DNA from: Atrichornis clamosus | Lineage: Eukaryota > Chordata > Aves > Passeriformes > Menuridae | Assembly (NCBI GenBank): GCA_013400975.1 | Contig: WBMZ01011559.1 | Span: forward strand, 1-64,000 | DNA length: 64,000 nucleotides | Direction: 5' to 3' | Part shown: positions 59,701 through 64,000 of the stretch, in pieces | Numbering within the stretch: position 1 is the stretch's first letter | Layout of the letters: every line of letters begins with the position of its first letter | Made by a program: the position numbers and the translations under genes | Notes under the pieces: generated by a model | The model's input: only the letters and a program-made list of their open reading frames with translations | What the model was told of the DNA's origin: nothing | The model's database searches: none

Positions 59701-62700
59701 AGGGTGGGGGTATGCTCCAGGAATAGTGCACTAGTGGTACTTTTCCCATCTAATGATCTCTTGCTTAGCCATTGTTATGGCTATGACTAATCTATAAGAA
59801 CTGACCTTTTATGGATAAGATTGTCCTCATTTAAAAGCTTCCATTCAAAAAGCTCTTCTGATGGACCATGTACATTAATTGCTCAAACACGTGTACCTTA
59901 CAATTTCACCTAATCTATTCCAGGTATCCTGAAACGTCCTTCTGTGCAAAACTTTGCAAATTCAGCTTTTTCATAGTGATACTTTACATAGAATTAAGTT
60001 AGGAATGCTTATCTCTTAAAAATGTAAAAACCTTAACAAAGCCTAGTCATTGTTTCTGTTTGATTGATTTTGTTAGTGGCAGTGTTCCTTTTTTACTGTT
60101 TTTTCTGTTGTTGTTGTTGTTATTGTTCTTGTTGAAAGAAACCTTTAACAAAGGTTTTTGTTAAAATAAGAAACCAGAAAGGCTTTCTTGTTGGTGCAAA
60201 TCATTATGCAAAATTACTGTTTTGTTTGCCCAGCTGCCTGTTGAGTCAGCTTGCATGAACCAGACTACAAATATCAATGTCAACATAGCATGGAATTTTT
60301 GGTTGCCAAGGGGCGTAGAAGAATTGCAAGGTGCAGGTTTGAGGGTTGACACTGATGCTCTTGTGAGGAAGAGAGAGTGATTTGTGTCACACAGCATAGT
60401 AACATAGTAAGGTGGTAAAAATGTGAATTGTACATATATGTAAGAAACCATCCCTTAAGTATAGCCTGAGCTTTATTGCTTGTAAAATTAAAAAGTTATA
60501 TGCAATATGTTGATTGGATAGAGGTAAGAACTCATGCCTTAAATTGATCCAAACTAACTGGTAATGTTGCCTATTGCAAAGGGGTACCAGTTCATATTTG
60601 GGGCAGGGTTTGAAAAGAAAATATCTCAGACCTGAGTGATTTAATAAATAGTCTGATTTTCCACAACAGATGAATATTTTAAACATTTAAAAATATGGTT
60701 TTAATGAGCAGAACCTTCTGAGTATTGGTAACATAAAATATCTGAGGGACTACAGAAAAAAACTTAATTTTAAAATCCCACTAAAGATGGCAAAAAAAAA
60801 AATCTTGAGTACAGCTTTGGCTACTATTGGCTAGAAAACACTATCAGATCCAAGTATCAGCATTCACATACCAAAACTCTTTTTCTTCAATCTTTCAGCA
60901 ATACATTAGAAGGGAAACAGCATCATGTGTTAAGTATGATTTTTCTGGGGGGTTTTAATTTTATTTTTTAATTTACCTATGAGTTCATTTCCTGAACTCA
61001 TTTTCCTCTGAACTTAGGAATAGAAATATGTGGTTTACCTCAAGTTACTTCTGAAGAATTACTGCTGCATGGTTAATCCATCTGAATAGCATTTCTAAGA
61101 TTTTTTCAAATCATGAAAGGGGATTTGTACCAGAAGTAGGTGAAGCAGGCAGCCTGGTAAAACTCAGCCTTCACTCCACAGCTATCCAAACAGCCAAAGC
61201 AAGCTTGAATCTATATAAAAAGCATTGATTGATGTTCAAGTGAGGCCTGTTCCAGGCGATGCGTGAACTGGGACCCCCTTATGATCCAGTCAGCAGTCTC
61301 TGCTAGGTGATCTATTGGGATGTTTTCCCCCACCCAACCTAATCCTCAGTGTTTTTGCCAAAGTATATTTTCTGGAAATCATCCTTTGAGACACTGCATA
61401 GATTTTTTTTAAAGAATTTGTACATTGACTCCAAAGTGAATATGCAAAGAATGAGATTTCATTTGTAAAAGCTTTTATGAGTAAGGTATATTTCTGACAG
61501 ATCATTTATATTTACTTTTAATTTCATTTTCTGATGATATTGATGCTTCCTGTATCACAAATGTTAATTCCTAAGTTATTTCTTGTCCTTTTCTATATAC
61601 CCAAATGTAATTTCTGGGGTTTTGTTTCTTTGATATGGAAAATATTCTAACCTTCAAGGAAAATATGACTTTTTAATATAGCATCTCTCAAAATTTAACG
61701 TTACAAAAGTTTGAGAAGGAAAAATTGTGGCCACCTTTGCAACTTGCTTTTAAAAGAAAAATCAATAGTGATAGAAATTCTCTTTTTGCATAGATATGTG
61801 TATTGCTTTTGCTATAGCAGTTGGACATTGAGTTTTGACTTATGTACATTCTACTCTTGTAACAAAAAGCATTTGTACAAACAATTTCATTTTCTGTTAA
61901 CAGTAAAGCCAAGAACCATAGGGGGTTTTTTTGCAAACAGTCTCGGTATTGTGGCTATAAGAACTTCTCAAGTACTGATCAAGTTTAACATCAGAGCCCA
62001 ATAAAGAGGTTTGTTTCTTCAATTTATCTGCTTTCTTTATAACAATTTATAAATGCTGGCTGTCCATCAACTCTGTTGAATGCTTCTACTGCTTAGTAAA
62101 CACATCTTGAAAAAATGCAGCATTTTTCACTTGGCTTAAGCTAATCACTGTGTTTCTTTTGAAGGAGTTGTTCTCCCCATTTAAAAGCTTTGTGATTGAA
62201 GGCTGGTTATAGTTTTGCATGGGTTTGCTGTAAATAATGCAACTTATTTTTTAATGGCTGTTATATGACTTTCAGGGGATGTCAGTTGCCTCGCTGTCAA
62301 TTAAAGCCTTGGTTGCAGGTCAAGAAACAAACCTTTAGTACATGACAAGAAAATAGGGGGTTTCCTTTCCTGCTTCAGTTACATTTTACTTAACTGTATT
62401 TTTTTACAAAATGCTTGTTGTTTCAATGTTAAATATACTTTTATTTAAATGGAAACACAGCAGTTGCTGGATTGCTTTGTAGAGGCTGCAGAAATGTGTT
62501 CTTTGAAGGCCCAGTGGGATAAAATGATTGCTACACTTTTGAAAAGAACTGTGGTTTTAAAAACAAACCAGCAAACAAAAAAAATTCCACCTTCAGAATA
62601 TGACATATGTTGTGCATGGAAGGATTTGGTCCTCACAAACCTCTTTCTGTATTGCTACATTTTATTATTAAACTCCTGATAGTTACTAGATCATAAGATA

Positions 62701-64000
62701 AGGATTTTGGCATTGCTCATATTATAAACAAACAAACAGAAAACCACAATAAAAAAACAGAAACTAAGCTGAGGATTAATATAAATAGTTCTCCTTCACA
62801 TACTGTGTTCTTCAAAGATTCTTACAATTGCAAATAAAGAAAGGGGCAATAAAAGAGCATATTGTAGAGAATTAAGTGGTCATTTTGTTACTTTAAGGAA
62901 ACCACATTCTCTTAGTTTAAACTCAAAGAAATTTTTAATGAGCTTCTTCTGACTTTGACGTCTTGTTTCTTAACTAAAATGGATTTGGTGCTCAGGTGGC
63001 AGCAGCATCAGCTGCTGACATCAGTTTGCATATAGAAGGATGTACGGGTAATGTTGGAAGCTTGAAGAACTAATAGCAGTTGCTCAGCTTCTACAGAACA
63101 CTAGAGTTGCATTGGTGGTGAAGTCTGGTCAGTTGTCCAAACCTTTTGCCTTGTCAGCTTGGAAAGAAAGACTGCTAAATGCCTGTGCTTCCAGTTTCTT
63201 TAGTAATGTGACCATGGATCTTTTACACTTTGTTCAAGCAATGTTTCTTTCTGTTATTCTTCATAGATTTTCATTAGTAAATAGCAGCAGATAATGGCAG
63301 GAAATAAAATTAAGGGGGAAAGAAAGGGACAGAATAGGGGCAGAACTAGGGAACATTCACACTTCAAATTATATTGCAAGATTTGAGACAATGTTTAGGT
63401 GTAGCTCCTTATTTTTTTCAACCAGAGCTGACACCTTTTTCTACCTCTCTACTGAATTTATAATTTTTTATGAAAGGAGGAGTGTGATTTTCTCTAACAT
63501 CTTTTGAAGGATTCACTTATTTGTGAAAATCTTCAATTCTGAGTGAGAATATGTGCCCCATCCAGAAAGATGTATTTGGGTTTTTTACTTTCTGACAGAC
63601 TGTATTGGAGAATCACTACCCGTTTCCACACTCTAGGTTTGTATTTTCTCTCAACATGAGAATGAAGGTGAACTAAAGCTGCAGATAAATAGATGCATCA
63701 GAGAAGGCACAAGATTCTCAGACTAGCTAGCAATTAAAAGAATAATTCCCATGAGCTATGACCTCAAGCAGAATATCCTCAGTCTATGAATCATATGGAC
63801 AGTGCATGAATTAAACAAGTAGATGAGTTGAGTTTGGGGAATATTTGGTTCCCTCATCTCCACCCTACCTTTACCTAGTCCATGCATCCTTTTAAGGTAC
63901 TTTTAAATTTAATCACTCAGCAATTAAAATGGAATCTATTTCAGGACTAATTATTATATACTTATCCTGACATTACAATGGATTCAATAAACAAGGAAAA
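53800..64000. other. PALLD intron stretch without recognisable genes
   Basis: No coding exon with homology to palladin or any other protein is visible. The only possible exon-like spot is a 23-codon ATG frame near 58701 followed by a donor-like sequence, which is weak. Confidence 0.5.
60107..60125 (+). repeat. (GTT)n microsatellite
   Basis: A short run of GTT repeats, about six copies, occurs within the PALLD intron and is followed by degenerate copies. Confidence 0.9.

Larger units (their letters stand above)
32076..64000 (+). other. PALLD: PALLD intron, continues beyond the right edge
   Basis: From the GTAAGT donor to the end of the window no sequence encodes the second half of the first Ig domain or any later palladin segment (Ig domains, poly-proline region). 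The intron is therefore at least 32 kb, in line with the large intron at this place in mammals. It is mostly AT-rich unique sequence with poly-T tracts (for example near 41390 and 42520), short repeats, one retroviral relic and CR1 tails. Open frames are short and unconvincing. Confidence 0.85.

Noticed and set aside
1..64000. A new defence, CRISPR-like or mobile gene system
   Set aside because: All recognisable coding sequence belongs to DDX60-family exons, PALLD, CR1 elements or an ERVL-type relic. No clustered repeats with spacers or novel multi-gene cassette is visible.

Overview
This window looks like vertebrate nuclear DNA, most likely from a bird. It is AT-rich, has intron-exon structure with canonical splice sites, and carries several copies of the CR1 LINE family typical of sauropsids, plus one class III endogenous retrovirus relic. 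Only two protein-coding loci are recognisable. No bacterial, CRISPR or phage-like system is present.

Left part (about 0.7-4.7 kb, minus strand): five exons that I recognise as the N-terminal part of DDX60, an interferon-inducible SKI2-like DExD/H-box helicase of antiviral RNA sensing. All have good splice sites. Four have intact frames; one (4007-4352) is 346 nt between two phase-0 junctions, so it carries a 1-nt frameshift. The 3' part of the gene lies off the left edge, and the start-codon exon was not found.

Upstream of it (about 10.2-16.5 kb, minus strand): pieces of a second DDX60-family copy in the same orientation. One exon (10191-10313) is intact. The others carry stops and frameshifts, the exons for the helicase core are missing, and a CR1 element sits where they would be. 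This is best read as a decayed tandem duplicate. It may correspond to the mammalian DDX60/DDX60L pair, or be an independent duplicate.

Middle (22.9-24.6 kb): a GC-rich CpG island, probably the promoter of PALLD and possibly also of the lost DDX60 copy. Just downstream is a tandem array of about 3.7 units of 164-179 bp that contains telomere-like CCCTAA repeats and palindromes resembling nuclear factor I sites.

Right part (31.0-64 kb, plus strand): one large coding exon of PALLD (palladin, an actin-associated Ig-domain scaffold) at 31032-32075, ending in a strong splice donor inside the first Ig domain. Everything to the right edge is PALLD intron. It holds a CpG-rich patch, a degenerate ERVL-type gag-region relic (36.0-37.8 kb), CR1 tails and low-complexity tracts, but no further recognisable exon. 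The divergent arrangement of DDX60 (minus) and PALLD (plus) matches what I know of the human locus, which supports both identifications.
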